The notes: generated by a model from the letters alone, not told the origin. 64,000 nucleotides of DNA from Viola odorata (GCA_963691705.1 OY829541.1:19028564-19092563), one strand, 5' to 3'; shown: positions 23,301-36,991, numbered from the stretch's first letter. Numbers and translations are program-made.

Positions 23301-25491
23301 TTTTATATTATAGAATGAGAATTGGAGTCTATTTATTTTTATTAATGAACGATACATTGAAAATGAAAGTAAGTAGAAATTCCAACTTTCAACTTGAGCT
23401 TATTAGTTATTACTACTAATTTCAAATTATTATATTTTAGTATAAAATAATTACGTAATTAAAATGAGGGTAATCTTTCAAGTTAAATGAGTCATCTTTT
23501 TCACTTGTATTTTTGAGATTTTTCGCTGAAGTTTCTATCGATTTTTAACTAGATTTCTCATATCGATAGCTCGAGCCAAAAATATCTCGCTCATCCCATG
23601 ACAGCTCATTAATTGCATTAATGCACTTGTGCGGGCCAGTCTAAAAAGAGCTAGTACTGAGTATTTATCAACACGAAGACTTTTGCTTGTGCAAAGAAGA
23701 ACAGTTGATTAAAATAAAAAAAAACAAAAGCATATGACAAATGGGTACAGAATTCGTCTCGTGCTTGAATGGAATCTCAGAACCAGATGGTCACTTCAAA
23801 ATCAATATCCATGATGGAAAAGGAGGAAAGATTTTGGCTTCCTTAATAATATAATAGTTGAGGAAAATGTTAAAACTGTAATTTTTAGAAAATGAGGTTG
23901 TTATTTTAAATTTTCAAAATGTAGAAATAAAACTGTAATTTTTAGAAAATGAGGTTGTTTTTGTTTTTAAATTATAGATTGAGAATTGGAGTCTATTTAT
24001 TTTTATTAATGAACGATACATTGAGAATGAAAGTAAGGAGAAATTTCAACTTTCAACTTGGGCTTATTAGTTATTACTACTAATTTCAAATTATTATATT
24101 TTAGTATAAAATAATTATGTAATTAAAATGAGGGTAATCTTTCAAGTTAAATGGGTCATCTTTTTCACTTGTATTTTTTAGATTTTTCGATCAAGTTTCT
24201 ATCGATTTTTAACGAGATTTCTCATATCGATAGCTCGAGCCAAAAATATCTTGCTCATGCCATGACAGCTCATTAATTGCATTAATGCACTTGTGCAGGC
24301 CAGTCTAAAAAGAGCTAGTACTGAGTATTTATCAACACGAAGATTTTTGCTTGTGCAAAGAAGAACAGTTGATTTAAATCCAAAAAAACAAAAGCATATG
24401 ACAAATGGGTACAAAATTCCTCTCGTGATTGAATGGAATCTCTCAACCAGAGAGACGACCCATCACTTCAAAATCAATATCCATGATGGAAAAGGAGGAA
24501 AGATTTTTGCTTCCTTAATAATATAATAGTTGAGGAAAATGTTAAAACTGTAATTTTTAGAAAATGAGGTTGTTTTTGTTTTTATATTATAGATTGAGAA
24601 TTGGAGTCTATTTATTTTTATTAATGAACGATACATTGAAAATGAAAGTAAGTAGAAATTCCAACTTTCAACTTGAGCTTATTAGTTATTACTACTAATT
24701 TCAAATTATTATATTTTAGTATAAAATAATTACGTAATTAAAATGAGGGTAATCTTTCAAGTTAAATGAGTCATCTTTTTCACTTGTATTTTTGAGATTT
24801 TTTGCTGAAGTTTCTATCGATTTTTAACGAGATTTCTCATATCGATAGCTCGAGCCAAAAATATCTCGCTCATCCCATGACAGCTCATTAATTGCATTAA
24901 TGCACTTGTGCGGGCCAGTCTAAAAAGAGCTAGTACTGAGTATTTATCAACACGAAGACTTTTGCTTGTGCAAAGAAGAACAGTTGATTAAAATAAAAAA
25001 AAACAAAAGCATATGACAAATGGGTACAGAATTCCTCTCGTGCTTGAATGGAATCTCTGAACCAGATGGTCACTTCAAAATCAATATCCATGATGGAAAA
25101 TGAGGACAGATTTTGGCTTCCTTAATAATATAATAATTGAGGAAAATGTTAAAACTGTAATTTTTAGAAAATGAGGTTGTTATTTTAAATTTTCAAAATG
25201 TAGAAATAAAACTGTAATTTTTAGAAAATGAGGTTGTTTTTGTTTTTAAATTATAGATTGAGAATTGGAGTCTATTTATTTTTATTAATGAACGATACAT
25301 TGAGAATGAAAGTAAGGAGAAATTTCAACTTTCAACTTGGGCTTATTAGTTATTACTACTAATTTCAAATTATTATATTTTAGTATAAAATAATTATGTA
25401 ATTAAAATGAGGGTAATCTTTCAAGTTAAATGGGTCATCTTTTTCACTTGTATTTTTTAGATTTTTCGATCAAGTTTCTATCGATTTTTAA
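20395..25491. repeat. Mixed octamer HOR copy 2 (5097 bases)
   Basis: Monomers: A2/F hybrid 20395-21009, D 21010-21673, E/A2 hybrid 21674-22288, Cd 22289-22933 (645), A1 22934-23548, B 23549-24212, A2/A1 hybrid 24213-24827, B 24828-25491. The first four monomers match copy 1 closely, including the +1 base in the Cd A-run (AAATTTTAAAAAATG). The sixth position holds an ordinary B where copy 1 has the Cd/B hybrid. B at 23549 starts CTAGATTTCTC and has ATTCGTCTCG, both shared with copy 3. Confidence 0.88.
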
Positions 25492-26163
25492 CGAGATTTC
25501 TCATATCGATAGCTCGAGCCAAAAATATCTTGCTCATGCCATGACAGCTCATTAATTGCATTAATGCACTTGTGCAGGCCAGTCTAAAAAGAGCTAGTAC
25601 TGAGTATTTATCAACACGAAGATTTTTGCTTGTGCAAAGAAGAACAGTTGATTTAAATCCAAAAAAACAAAAGCATATGACAAATGGGTACAAAATTCCT
25701 CTCATGCTTGAATGGAATCTCTCAACCAGAGAGACGACCCATCACTTCAAAATCAATATCCATGATGGAAAAGGAGGAAAGATTTTGGCTTCCTTAATAA
25801 TATAATAGTTGAGGAAAATGTTAAAACTGTAATTTTTAGAAAATTAGGTTGTTATTTTAAATTTTAAAAATGTAGAAATAAAACTGTAATTTTGAGAAAA
25901 TGAGGTTGTTTTTGTTTTTATATTATATATTGAGAATTGGAGTCTAGTTATTTTTATTAATGAACGATATATTGAGAATGAAAGTAAGGAGAAATTCCAA
26001 CTTTCAACTTGAGCTTATTAGTTATTACTACTAGTTTCAAATTATTATATTTTAGTATAAAATAATTACGTAATTAAAATGAGGGTAATCTTTCAAGTTG
26101 AATGGGTCATCTTTTTCACTTGTATTTTTTAGATTTTTCGCTCAAGTTTCTATCCATTTTTAA
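25492..26163. repeat. A2/D fusion monomer carrying both indel marks (672 bases)
   Basis: The front is the A2 of the octamer, with its private CTCATGCTTG near 25703 and the short-class 8-base block. The back is D: TTGAGGAAAATG, AAAATTAGG, the 57-base duplication, TTATATATTG, GTCTAGTT, GATATATTG and CTATCCATT. It is the only monomer I found with both the 8-base block and the 57-base duplication: 607+8+57 is 672. The switch lies between about 25764 (GATGG, A2) and 25810 (TTGAGG, D). Confidence 0.92.
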
Positions 26164-29100
26164 CAAGATTTCTCGTGTCGATAGCTCGAGCCAAAAATAT
26201 CTCGCTCATTCCACGACAGCTCATTAATTGCATTGATTCACTTGTGCAGGCCAGTCTAAAAAGAGCTAGTACTGAGTATTTATCAACACGAAGAATTTTG
26301 CTTGTGCAAAGAAGAACAGTTCATTAAAATCCAAAAAAACAAAAGCATATGACAAATGGGTACAAAATTCCTCTCGTGCTTGAATGGAATCTCTCAACCA
26401 GAGAGACGACCCATCACTTCAAAATCAATATCCATGATGGAAAAGGAGGAATGATTTTGGCTTCCTTAATAATATAATAGTTCAGGAAAATGTTAAAACT
26501 GAAATTTTTAGAAAATGAGGTTGTTTTTGTTTTTATATTATAGATTGAGAATTGGAGTCTATTTATTTTTATTAATGAACGATACATTGAGAATGAAAGT
26601 AAGTAGAAATTCCAACTTTCAACTTGAGCTTATTAGTTATTACTACTAATTTCAAATTATTATATTTTAGTATAAAATAATTACGTAATTAAAATGAGGG
26701 TAATCTTTCAAGTTAAATGGGTCATCTTTTTCACTTGTATTTTTTAGATTTTTCGATCAAGTTTCTATCGATTTTTAACAAGATTTCTCATATCGATAGC
26801 TCGAGCCAAAAATATCTTGATCATGCCATGACAGCTCATGAATTGCATTAATGCACTTGTGCAGGCCAGTCAAAAAAGAGCTAGTACTGAGTATTTATCA
26901 ACATGAAGACTTTTGCTTGTGCACAGAAGAATAGTTGATTAAAATAAAAAAAAACAAAAGCATATGACAAATGGGTACAGAATTCCTCTCGTGCTTGAAT
27001 GGAATCTCTTAACCATAGGGTCACTTCAAAATCAATATCAATGATGGAAAAGGAGGAAAGATTTTGGCTTCCTTAATGATATAATAGTTGAGGAAAATGT
27101 TAAAACTGTAATTTTTAGAAAATGAGGTTGTTATTTTAAATTTTAAAAAATGTAGAAATAAAACTGTAGTTTTTAGAAAATGAGGTTGTTTTTGTTTTTA
27201 TATTATAGATTGAGAATTGGAGTCTATTTATTTTCATTAATGAACGATACATTGAGAAAACTTTCAACTTGAGCTTATTAGTTATTACTACTAATTTCAA
27301 ATTATTATATTTTAGTATAAAATAATTACGTAATTAAAATTAGGGTAATTTTTCAAGTTGAATGGGTCATCTTTTTCACTTGTATTTTTGAGATTTTTCA
27401 CTCAAGTTTCTATCGATTTTTAACGAGATTTCTCGTGTCGATAGCTCGAATCAAAAATATCTCACTCATGCCATGACAGCTCATTAATTGCATTAATGCA
27501 CTTGTGCAGGCCAGTCTAAAAAGAGCTAGTACTGAGTATTTATCAACACGAAGATTTTTGCTTGTGCAAAGAAGAACAGTTGATTTAAATCCAAAAAAAC
27601 AAAAGCATATGACAAATGGGTACAAAATTCCTCTCGTGCTTGAATGGAATCTCTCAACCAGAGAGACGACCCATCACTTCAAAATCAATATCCATGATGG
27701 AAAAGGAGGAAAGATTTTGGCTTCCTTAATAATATAATAGTTGAGGAAAATGTTAAAACTGTAATTTTTAGAAAATGAGGTTGTTTTTGTTTTTATATTA
27801 TAGAATGAGAATTGGAGTCTATTTATTTTTATTAATGAACGATACATTGAAAATGAAAGTAAGTAGAAATTCCAACTTTCAACTTGAGCTTATTAGTTAT
27901 TACTACTAATTTCAAATTATTATATTTTAGTATAAAATAATTACGTAATTAAAATGAGGGTAATCTTTCAAGTTAAATGAGTCATCTTTTTCACTTGTAT
28001 TTTTGAGATTTTTCGCTGAAGTTTCTATCGATTTTTAACTAGATTTCTCATATCGATAGCTCGAGCCAAAAATATCTCGCTCATCCCATGACAGCTCATT
28101 AATTGCATTAATGCACTTGTGCGGGCCAGTCTAAAAAGAGCTAGTACTGAGTATTTATCAACACGAAGACTTTTGCTTGTGCAAAGAAGAACAGTTGATT
28201 AAAATAAAAAAAAACAAAAGCATATGACAAATGGGTACAGAATTCGTCTCGTGCTTGAATGGAATCTCAGAACCAGATGGTCACTTCAAAATCAATATCC
28301 ATGATGGAAAAGGAGGAAAGATTTTGGCTTCCTTAATAATATAATAGTTGAGGAAAATGTTAAAACTGTAATTTTTAGAAAATGAGGTTGTTATTTTAAA
28401 TTTTCAAAATGTAGAAATAAAACTGTAATTTTTAGAAAATGAGGTTGTTTTTGTTTTTAAATTATAGATTGAGAATTGGAGTCTATTTATTTTTATTAAT
28501 GAACGATACATTGAGAATGAAAGTAAGGAGAAATTTCAACTTTCAACTTGGGCTTATTAGTTATTACTACTAATTTCAAATTATTATATTTTAGTATAAA
28601 ATAATTATGTAATTAAAATGAGGGTAATCTTTCAAGTTAAATGGGTCATCTTTTTCACTTGTATTTTTTAGATTTTTCGATCAAGTTTCTATCGATTTTT
28701 AACGAGATTTCTCATATCGATAGCTCGAGCCAAAAATATCTTGCTCATGCCATGACAGCTCATTAATTGCATTAATGCACTTGTGCAGGCCAGTCTAAAA
28801 AGAGCTAGTACTGAGTATTTATCAACACGAAGATTTTTGCTTGTGCAAAGAAGAACAGTTGATTTAAATCCAAAAAAACAAAAGCATATGACAAATGGGT
28901 ACAAAATTCCTCTCGTGCTTGAATGGAATCTCTCAACCAGAGAGACGACCCATCACTTCAAAATCAATATCCATGATGGAAAAGGAGGAAAGATTTTTGC
29001 TTCCTTAATAATATAATAGTTGAGGAAAATGTTAAAACTGTAATTTTTAGAAAATGAGGTTGTTTTTGTTTTTATATTATAGATTGAGAATTGGAGTCTA

Positions 29101-29981
29101 TTTATTTTTATTAATGAACGATACATTGAAAATGAAAGTAAGTAGAAATTCCAACTTTCAACTTGAGCTTATTAGTTATTACTACTAATTTCAAATTATT
29201 ATATTTTAGTATAAAATAATTACGTAATTAAAATGAGGGTAATCTTTCAAGTTAAATGAGTCATCTTTTTCACTTGTATTTTTGAGATTTTTTGCTGAAG
29301 TTTCTATCGATTTTTAACGAGATTTCTCATATCGATAGCTCGAGCCAAAAATATCTCGCTCATCCCATGACAGCTCATTAATTGCATTAATGCACTTGTG
29401 CGGGCCAGTCTAAAAAGAGCTAGTACTGAGTATTTATCAACACGAAGACTTTTGCTTGTGCAAAGAAGAACAGTTGATTAAAATAAAAAAAAACAAAAGC
29501 ATATGACAAATGGGTACAGAATTCCTCTCGTGCTTGAATGGAATCTCTGAACCAGATGGTCACTTCAAAATCAATATCCATGATGGAAAATGAGGACAGA
29601 TTTTGGCTTCCTTAATAATATAATAATTGAGGAAAATGTTAAAACTGTAATTTTTAGAAAATGAGGTTGTTATTTTAAATTTTCAAAATGTAGAAATAAA
29701 ACTGTAATTTTTAGAAAATGAGGTTGTTTTTGTTTTTAAATTATAGATTGAGAATTGGAGTCTATTTATTTTTATTAATGAACGATACATTGAGAATGAA
29801 AGTAAGGAGAAATTTCAACTTTCAACTTGGGCTTATTAGTTATTACTACTAATTTCAAATTATTATATTTTAGTATAAAATAATTATGTAATTAAAATGA
29901 GGGTAATCTTTCAAGTTAAATGGGTCATCTTTTTCACTTGTATTTTTTAGATTTTTCGATCAAGTTTCTATCGATTTTTAA
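25492..29981. repeat. Mixed HOR copy 3, shortened to seven monomers (4490 bases)
   Basis: Monomers: A2/D hybrid 25492-26163 (672), E/A2 hybrid 26164-26778, Cd 26779-27423 (645), A1 27424-28038, B 28039-28702, A2/A1 hybrid 28703-29317, B 29318-29981. Length is 5097 minus 607, exactly one core monomer lost through fusion of the first two monomers. The other monomers follow copy 2 in order and in private variants. Confidence 0.88.
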
Positions 29982-32900
29982 CGAGATTTCTCATATCGAT
30001 AGCTCGAGCCAAAAATATCTTGCTCATGCCATGACAGCTCATTAATTGCATTAATGCACTTGTGCAGGCCAGTCTAAAAAGAGCTAGTACTGAGTATTTA
30101 TCAACACGAAGATTTTTGCTTGTGCAAAGAAGAACAGTTGATTTAAATCCAAAAAAACAAAAGCATATGACAAATGGGTACAAAATTCCTCTCATGCTTG
30201 AATGGAATCTCTCAACCAGAGAGACGACCCATCACTTCAAAATCAATATCCATGATGGAAAAGGAGGAAAGATTTTGGCTTCCTTAATAATATAATAGTC
30301 GAGGAAAATGTTAAAAATGTAATTTTTAGAAAATGAGGTTGTTTTTGTTTTTATATTATAGATTGAGAATTGGAGTCTATTTATTTTTATTGATGAACGA
30401 TACATTGAGAATGAAAGTAAGTAGAAATTCCGACTTTCAACTTGAGCTTATTAGTTATTACTACTCATTTCAAATTATTATATTTTAGTATAAAATAATT
30501 ACGTAATTAAAATGAGGGTAATCTTTCAAGTTAAATGAGTCATCTTTTTCACTTGTATTTTTGAGATTTTTCGCTCAAGTTTCTATAGATTTTTAATAAG
30601 ATTTCTCATATCGATAGCTCGAGCCAAAAATATCTCGCTCATGCCATGACAGCTGATTAATTGCATTAATGCACTTGTGTAGGCCAATCTAAAAAGAGCT
30701 AGTACTGAGTATTTATCAACACGAAGACTTTTGCTTGTGCAAAGAAGAATAGTTGATTAAAATCAAAAAAAACAAAAGCATATGACAAATGGGTACAGAA
30801 TTCCTCTCGTGCTTGAATGGAATCTCTTAAACAGAGGGTCACTTCAAAATCAATATCCATGATAGAAAAGGAGGAAAGATTTTGGCTTCCTTAATAATAT
30901 AATAGTTGAGGAAAATGTTAAAACTGTAATTTTTAGAAAATTAGGTTGTTATTTTAAATTTTAAAAATGTAGAAATAAAACTGTAATTTTGAGAAAATGA
31001 GGTTGTTTTTGTTTTTATATTATATATTGAGAATTGGAGTCTAGTTATTTTTATTAATGAACGATATATTGAGAATGAAAGTAAGGAGAAATTCCAACTT
31101 TCAACTTGAGCTTATTAGTTATTACTACTAGTTTCAAATTATTATATTTTAGTATAAAATAATTACGTAATTAAAATGAGGGTAATCTTTCAAGTTGAAT
31201 GGGTCATCTTTTTCACTTGTATTTTTTAGATTTTTCGCTCAAGTTTCTATCCATTTTTAACAAGATTTCTCGTGTCGATAGCTCGAGCCAAAAATATCTC
31301 GCTCATTCCACGACAGCTCATTAATTGCATTGATTCACTTGTGCAGGCCAGTCTAAAAAGAGCTAGTACTGAGTATTTATCAACACGAAGAATTTTGCTT
31401 GTGCAAAGAAGAACAGTTCATTAAAATCCAAAAAAACAAAAGCATATGACAAATGGGTACAAAATTCCTCTCGTGCTTGAATGGAATCTCTCAACCAGAG
31501 AGACGACCCATCACTTCAAAATCAATATCCATGATGGAAAAGGAGGAATGATTTTGGCTTCCTTAATAATATAATAGTTCAGGAAAATGTTAAAACTGAA
31601 ATTTTTAGAAAATGAGGTTGTTTTTGTTTTTATATTATAGATTGAGAATTGGAGTCTATTTATTTTTATTAATGAACGATACATTGAGAATGAAAGTAAG
31701 TAGAAATTCCAACTTTCAACTTGAGCTTATTAGTTATTACTACTAATTTCAAATTATTATATTTTAGTATAAAATAATTACGTAATTAAAATGAGGGTAA
31801 TCTTTCAAGTTAAATGGGTCATCTTTTTCACTTGTATTTTTTAGATTTTTCGCTCAAGTTTCTATCGATTTTTCACAAGATTTCTCGTGTCGATAGCTCG
31901 AGCCAAAAATATCTCGCTCATGCCACGACAGCTCATTAATTGCATTGATTCACTTGTGCAGTCCAGTCTAAAAAGAGCTAGTACTGAGTATTTATCAACA
32001 CGAAGACTTTTGCTTGTGCAAAGAAGAACAGTTGATTAAAATCCAAAAAAACAAAAGCATATGACAAATGGGTACAAAATTACTCTCGTGCTTGAATGGA
32101 ATCTCTCAACTAGAGAGACGACCCATCACTTCAAAATCAATATCAATGATGGAAAAGGAGGAAAGAATTTGGCTTCCTTAATAATATAATAGTCGAGGAA
32201 AATGTTAAAAATGTAATTTTTAGAAAATGAGGTTGTTTTTGTTTTTATATTATAGATTGAGAATTGGAGTCTATTTATTTTTATTAATGAACGATACATT
32301 GAGAATGAAAGTAAGTAGAAATTCCGACATTCAACTTGAGCTTATTAGTTATTACTACTCATTTCAAATTATTATATTTTAGTATAAAATAATTACGTAA
32401 TTAAATTGAGGGTAATCTTTCAAGTTAAATGAGTCATCTTTTTCACTTGTATTTTTGAGATTTTTCGCTCAAGTTTCTATCGATTTTTAATAAGATTTCT
32501 CATATCGATAGCTCGAGCCAAAAATATCTCGCTCATGCCATGACAGCTGATTAATTGCATTAATGCACTTGTGTAGGCCAGTCTAAAAAGAGCTAGTACT
32601 GAGTATTTATCAACACGAAGACTTTTGCTTGTGCAAAGAAGAATAGTTGATTAAAATCAAAAAAAACAAAAGCATATGACAAATGGGTACAGAATTCCTC
32701 TCGTGCTTGAATGGAATCTCTTAAACAGAGGGTCACTTCAAAATCAATATCCATGATAGAAAAGGAGGAAAGATTTTGGCTTCCTTAATAATATAATAGT
32801 TGAGGAAAATGTTAAAACTGTAATTTTTAGAAAATTAGGTTGTTATTTTAAATTTTAAAAATGTAGAAATAAAACTGTAATTTTGAGAAAATGAGGTTGT

Positions 32901-33818
32901 TTTTGTTTTTATATTATATATTGAGAATTGGAGTCTAGTTATTTTTATTAATGAACGATATATTGAGAATGAAAGTAAGGAGAAATTCCAACTTTCAACT
33001 TGAGCTTATTAGTTATTACTACTAGTTTCAAATTATTATATTTTAGTATAAAATAATTACGTAATTAAAATGAGGGTAATCTTTCAAGTTGAATGGGTCA
33101 TCTTTTTCACTTGTATTTTTGAGATATTTCGCTCAAGTTTCTATCGATTTTTAACAAGATTTCTGGTGTCGATAGCTCGAGCCAAAAATATCTCGCTCAT
33201 CCCATGACAGCTCATTAATTGCATTAATGCACTTGTGCGGGCCAGTCTAAAAAGAGCTAGTACTGAGTATTTATCAACACGAAGACTTTTGCTTGTGCAA
33301 AGAAGAACAGTTGATTAAAATAAAAAAAAACAAAAGCATATGACAAATGGGTACAGAATTCCTCTCGTGCTTGAATGGAATCTCTGAACCAGATGGTCAC
33401 TTCAAAATCAATATCCATGATGGAAAATGAGGACAGATTTTGGCTTCCTTAATAATATAATAATTGAGGAAAATGTTAAAACTGTAATTTTTAGAAAATG
33501 AGGTTGTTATTTTAAATTTTCAAAATGTAGAAATAAAACTGTAATTTTTAGAAAATGAGGTTGTTTTTGTTTTTAAATTATAGATTGAGAATTGGAGTCT
33601 ATTTATTTTTATTAATGAACGATACATTGAGAATGAAAGTAAGGAGAAATTTCAACTTTCAACTTGGGCTTATTAGTTATTACTACTAATTTCAAATTAT
33701 TATATTTTAGTATAAAATAATTATGTAATTAAAATGAGGGTAATCTTTCAAGTTAAATGGGTCATCTTTTTCACTTGTATTTTTTAGATTTTTCGATCAA
33801 GTTTCTATCGATTTTTAA
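29982..33818. repeat. Irregular six-monomer unit (A2/F, D, E, F, D, E/B)
   Basis: Monomers: A2/F hybrid 29982-30596, D 30597-31260, E with mixed tail 31261-31875, F 31876-32490, D 32491-33154, and a B-like monomer 33155-33818 whose first ~20 bases (CAAGATTTCTGGTGTCG) are E/F-like. It breaks the alternation twice: E and F are adjacent shorts, and D and B are adjacent longs. It reads as a transition from the octamer to the D-E-G-F tetramer in which one G was lost. Confidence 0.83.
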
Positions 33819-34433
33819 CGAGATTTCTCATATCGATAGCTCGAGCCAAAAATATCTTGCTCATGCCATGACAGCTCATTAATTGCATTAATGCACTTGT
33901 GCAGGCCAGTCTAAAAAGAGCTAGTACTGAGTATTTATCAACACGAAGATTTTTGCTTGTGCAAAGAAGAACAGTTGATTTAAATCCAAAAAAACAAAAG
34001 CATATGACAAATGGGTACAAAATTCCTCTCATGCTTGAATGGAATCTCTCAACCAGAGAGACGACCCATCACTTCAAAATCAATATCCATGATGGAAAAG
34101 GAGGAAAGATTTTGGCTTCCTTAATAATATAATAGTCGAGGAAAATGTTAAAAATGTAATTTTTAGAAAATGAGGTTGTTTTTGTTTTTATATTATAGAT
34201 TGAGAATTGGAGTCTATTTATTTTTATTGATGAACGATACATTGAGAATGAAAGTAAGTAGAAATTCCGACTTTCAACTTGAGCTTATTAGTTATTACTA
34301 CTCATTTCAAATTATTATATTTTAGTATAAAATAATTACGTAATTAAAATGAGGGTAATCTTTCAAGTTAAATGAGTCATCTTTTTCACTTGTATTTTTG
34401 AGATTTTTCGCTCAAGTTTCTATAGATTTTTAA
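33819..34433. repeat. A2/F hybrid short monomer at the tetramer block edge
   Basis: It starts as A2 (CTCATATCG, ATCTTGCTC, CTCATGCTTG) and ends as F (AGTCGAGGAAAATG, GTTAAAAATG, TTCCGAC, CTACTCATTTC, CGCTCAAG). The F-like back fits the D monomer that follows, since F precedes D in the tetramer. The same hybrid is found at 15298, 20395 and 29982, and its front at 25492. The switch lies between CTCATGCTTG near 34030 and AGTCGAGG near 34135. Confidence 0.87.
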
Positions 34434-36991
34434 TAAGATTTCTCATATCGATAGCTCGAGCCAAAAATATCTCGCTCATGCCATGACAGCTGATTAATTG
34501 CATTAATGCACTTGTGTAGGCCAATCTAAAAAGAGCTAGTACTGAGTATTTATCAACACGAAGACTTTTGCTTGTGCAAAGAAGAATAGTTGATTAAAAT
34601 CAAAAAAAACAAAAGCATATGACAAATGGGTACAGAATTCCTCTCGTGCTTGAATGGAATCTCTTAAACAGAGGGTCACTTCAAAATCAATATCCATGAT
34701 AGAAAAGGAGGAAAGATTTTGGCTTCCTTAATAATATAATAGTTGAGGAAAATGTTAAAACTGTAATTTTTAGAAAATTAGGTTGTTATTTTAAATTTTA
34801 AAAATGTAGAAATAAAACTGTAATTTTGAGAAAATGAGGTTGTTTTTGTTTTTATATTATATATTGAGAATTGGAGTCTAGTTATTTTTATTAATGAACG
34901 ATATATTGAGAATGAAAGTAAGGAGAAATTCCAACTTTCAACTTGAGCTTATTAGTTATTACTACTAGTTTCAAATTATTATATTTTAGTATAAAATAAT
35001 TACGTAATTAAAATGAGGGTAATCTTTCAAGTTGAATGGGTCATCTTTTTCACTTGTATTTTTTAGATTTTTCGCTCAAGTTTCTATCCATTTTTAACAA
35101 GATTTCTCGTGTCGATAGCTCGAGCCAAAAATATCTCGCTCATTCCACGACAGCTCATTAATTGCATTGATTCACTTGTGCAGGCCAGTCTAAAAAGAGC
35201 TAGTACTGAGTATTTATCAACACGAAGAATTTTGCTTGTGCAAAGAAGAACAGTTCATTAAAATCCAAAAAAACAAAAGCATATGACAAATGGGTACAAA
35301 ATTCCTCTCGTGCTTGAATGGAATCTCTCAACCAGAGAGACGACCCATCACTTCAAAATCAATATCCATGATGGAAAAGGAGGAATGATTTTGGCTTCCT
35401 TAATAATATAATAGTTCAGGAAAATGTTAAAACTGAAATTTTTAGAAAATGAGGTTGTTTTTGTTTTTATATTATAGATTGAGAATTGGAGTCTATTTAT
35501 TTTTATTAATGAACGATACATTGAGAATGAAAGTAAGTAGAAATTCCAACTTTCAACTTGACCTTATTAGTTATTACTACTCATTTCAAATTATTATATT
35601 TTAGTATAAAATAATTACGTAATTAAAATGAGGGTAATCTTTCAAGTTAAATGAGTCATCTTTTTCACTTGTATTTTTGAGATTTTTCGCTCAAGTTTCT
35701 ATCGATTTTTAATAAGATTTCTCATATCGATAGCTCGAGCCAAAAATATCTCGCTCAGGCCATGACAGCTGATTAATTGCATTAATGCACTTGTGTAGGC
35801 CAGTCTAAAAAGAGCTAGTACTGAGTATTTATCAACACGAAGACTTTTGCTTGTGCAAAGAAGAATAGTTGATTAAAATAAAAAAAAACAAAAGCATATG
35901 ACAAATGGGTACAGAATTCCTCTCGTGCTTGAATGGAATCTCTTAACCAGAGGGTTACTTCAAAATCAATATCCATGATGGAAAGGGAGGAAATATTTTG
36001 GCTTCCTTAATCATATAATATTTGAGGAAAATGTTAAAACTGTAATTTGTAGAAAATTAGGTTGTTATTTTAAATTTTAAAAATGTAGAAACAAAACTGT
36101 AATTTTTAGAAAATGAGGTTGTTTTTGTTTTTATATTATAGATTGAGAATTGGAGTCTAGTTATTTTTATTAATGAACGATATATTGAGAATGAAAGTAA
36201 GGAGAAATTCCAACTTTCAACTTGAGCTTATTAGTTATTACTACTAGTTTCAAATTATTATATTTTAGTATAAAATAATTACGTAATTAAAATAAGGGTA
36301 ATCTTTCAAGTTGAATGGGTCATCTTTTTCACTTGTATTTTTTAGATTTTTCGCTCAAGTTTCTATCGATTTTTCACAAGATTTCTCGTGTCGATAGCTC
36401 GAGCCAAAAATATCTCGCTCATGCCACGACAGCTCATTAATTGCATTGATTCACTTGTGCAGTCCAGTCTAAAAAGAGCTAGTACTGAGTATTTATCAAC
36501 ACGAAGACTTTTGCTTGTGCAAAGAAGAACAGTTGATTAAAATCCAAAAAAACAAAAGCATATGACAAATGGGTACAAAATTACTCTCGTGCTTGAATGG
36601 AATCTCTCAACTAGAGAGACGACCCATCACTTCAAAATCAATATCAATGATGGAAAAGGAGGAAAGAATTTGGCTTCCTTAATAATATAATAGTCGAGGA
36701 AAATGTTAAAAATGTAATTTTTAGAAAATGAGGTTGTTTTTGTTTTTATATTATAGATTGAGAATTGGAGTCTATTTATTTTTATTAATGAACGATACAT
36801 TGAGAATGAAAGTAAGTAGAAATTCCGACATTCAACTTGAGCTTATTAGTTATTACTACTCATTTCAAATTATTATATTTTAGTATAAAATAATTACGTA
36901 ATTAAATTGAGGGTAATCTTTCAAGTTAAATGAGTCATCTTTTTCACTTGTATTTTTGAGATTTTTCGCTCAAGTTTCTATAGATTTTTAA
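34434..36991. repeat. D-E-G-F tetramer HOR copy 1 (2558 bases)
   Basis: Monomers D 34434-35097, E 35098-35712, G 35713-36376 and F 36377-36991. D is marked by CAGCTGATTAATTG, GTGTAGGCC, CATGATAGAAAAGG and TTATATATTG; E by CATTCCACGAC, CATTGATTCAC, AGTTCATT and CTGAAATTTT; G by CGCTCAGGCC, GAGGGTTACTTC, AATATTTTGG and GAAACAAAAC; F by TTTTTCACAAG before its start, GCAGTCCAG, AAATTACTCTC and CAACTAGAGAG. Long and short monomers alternate exactly. Confidence 0.92.
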
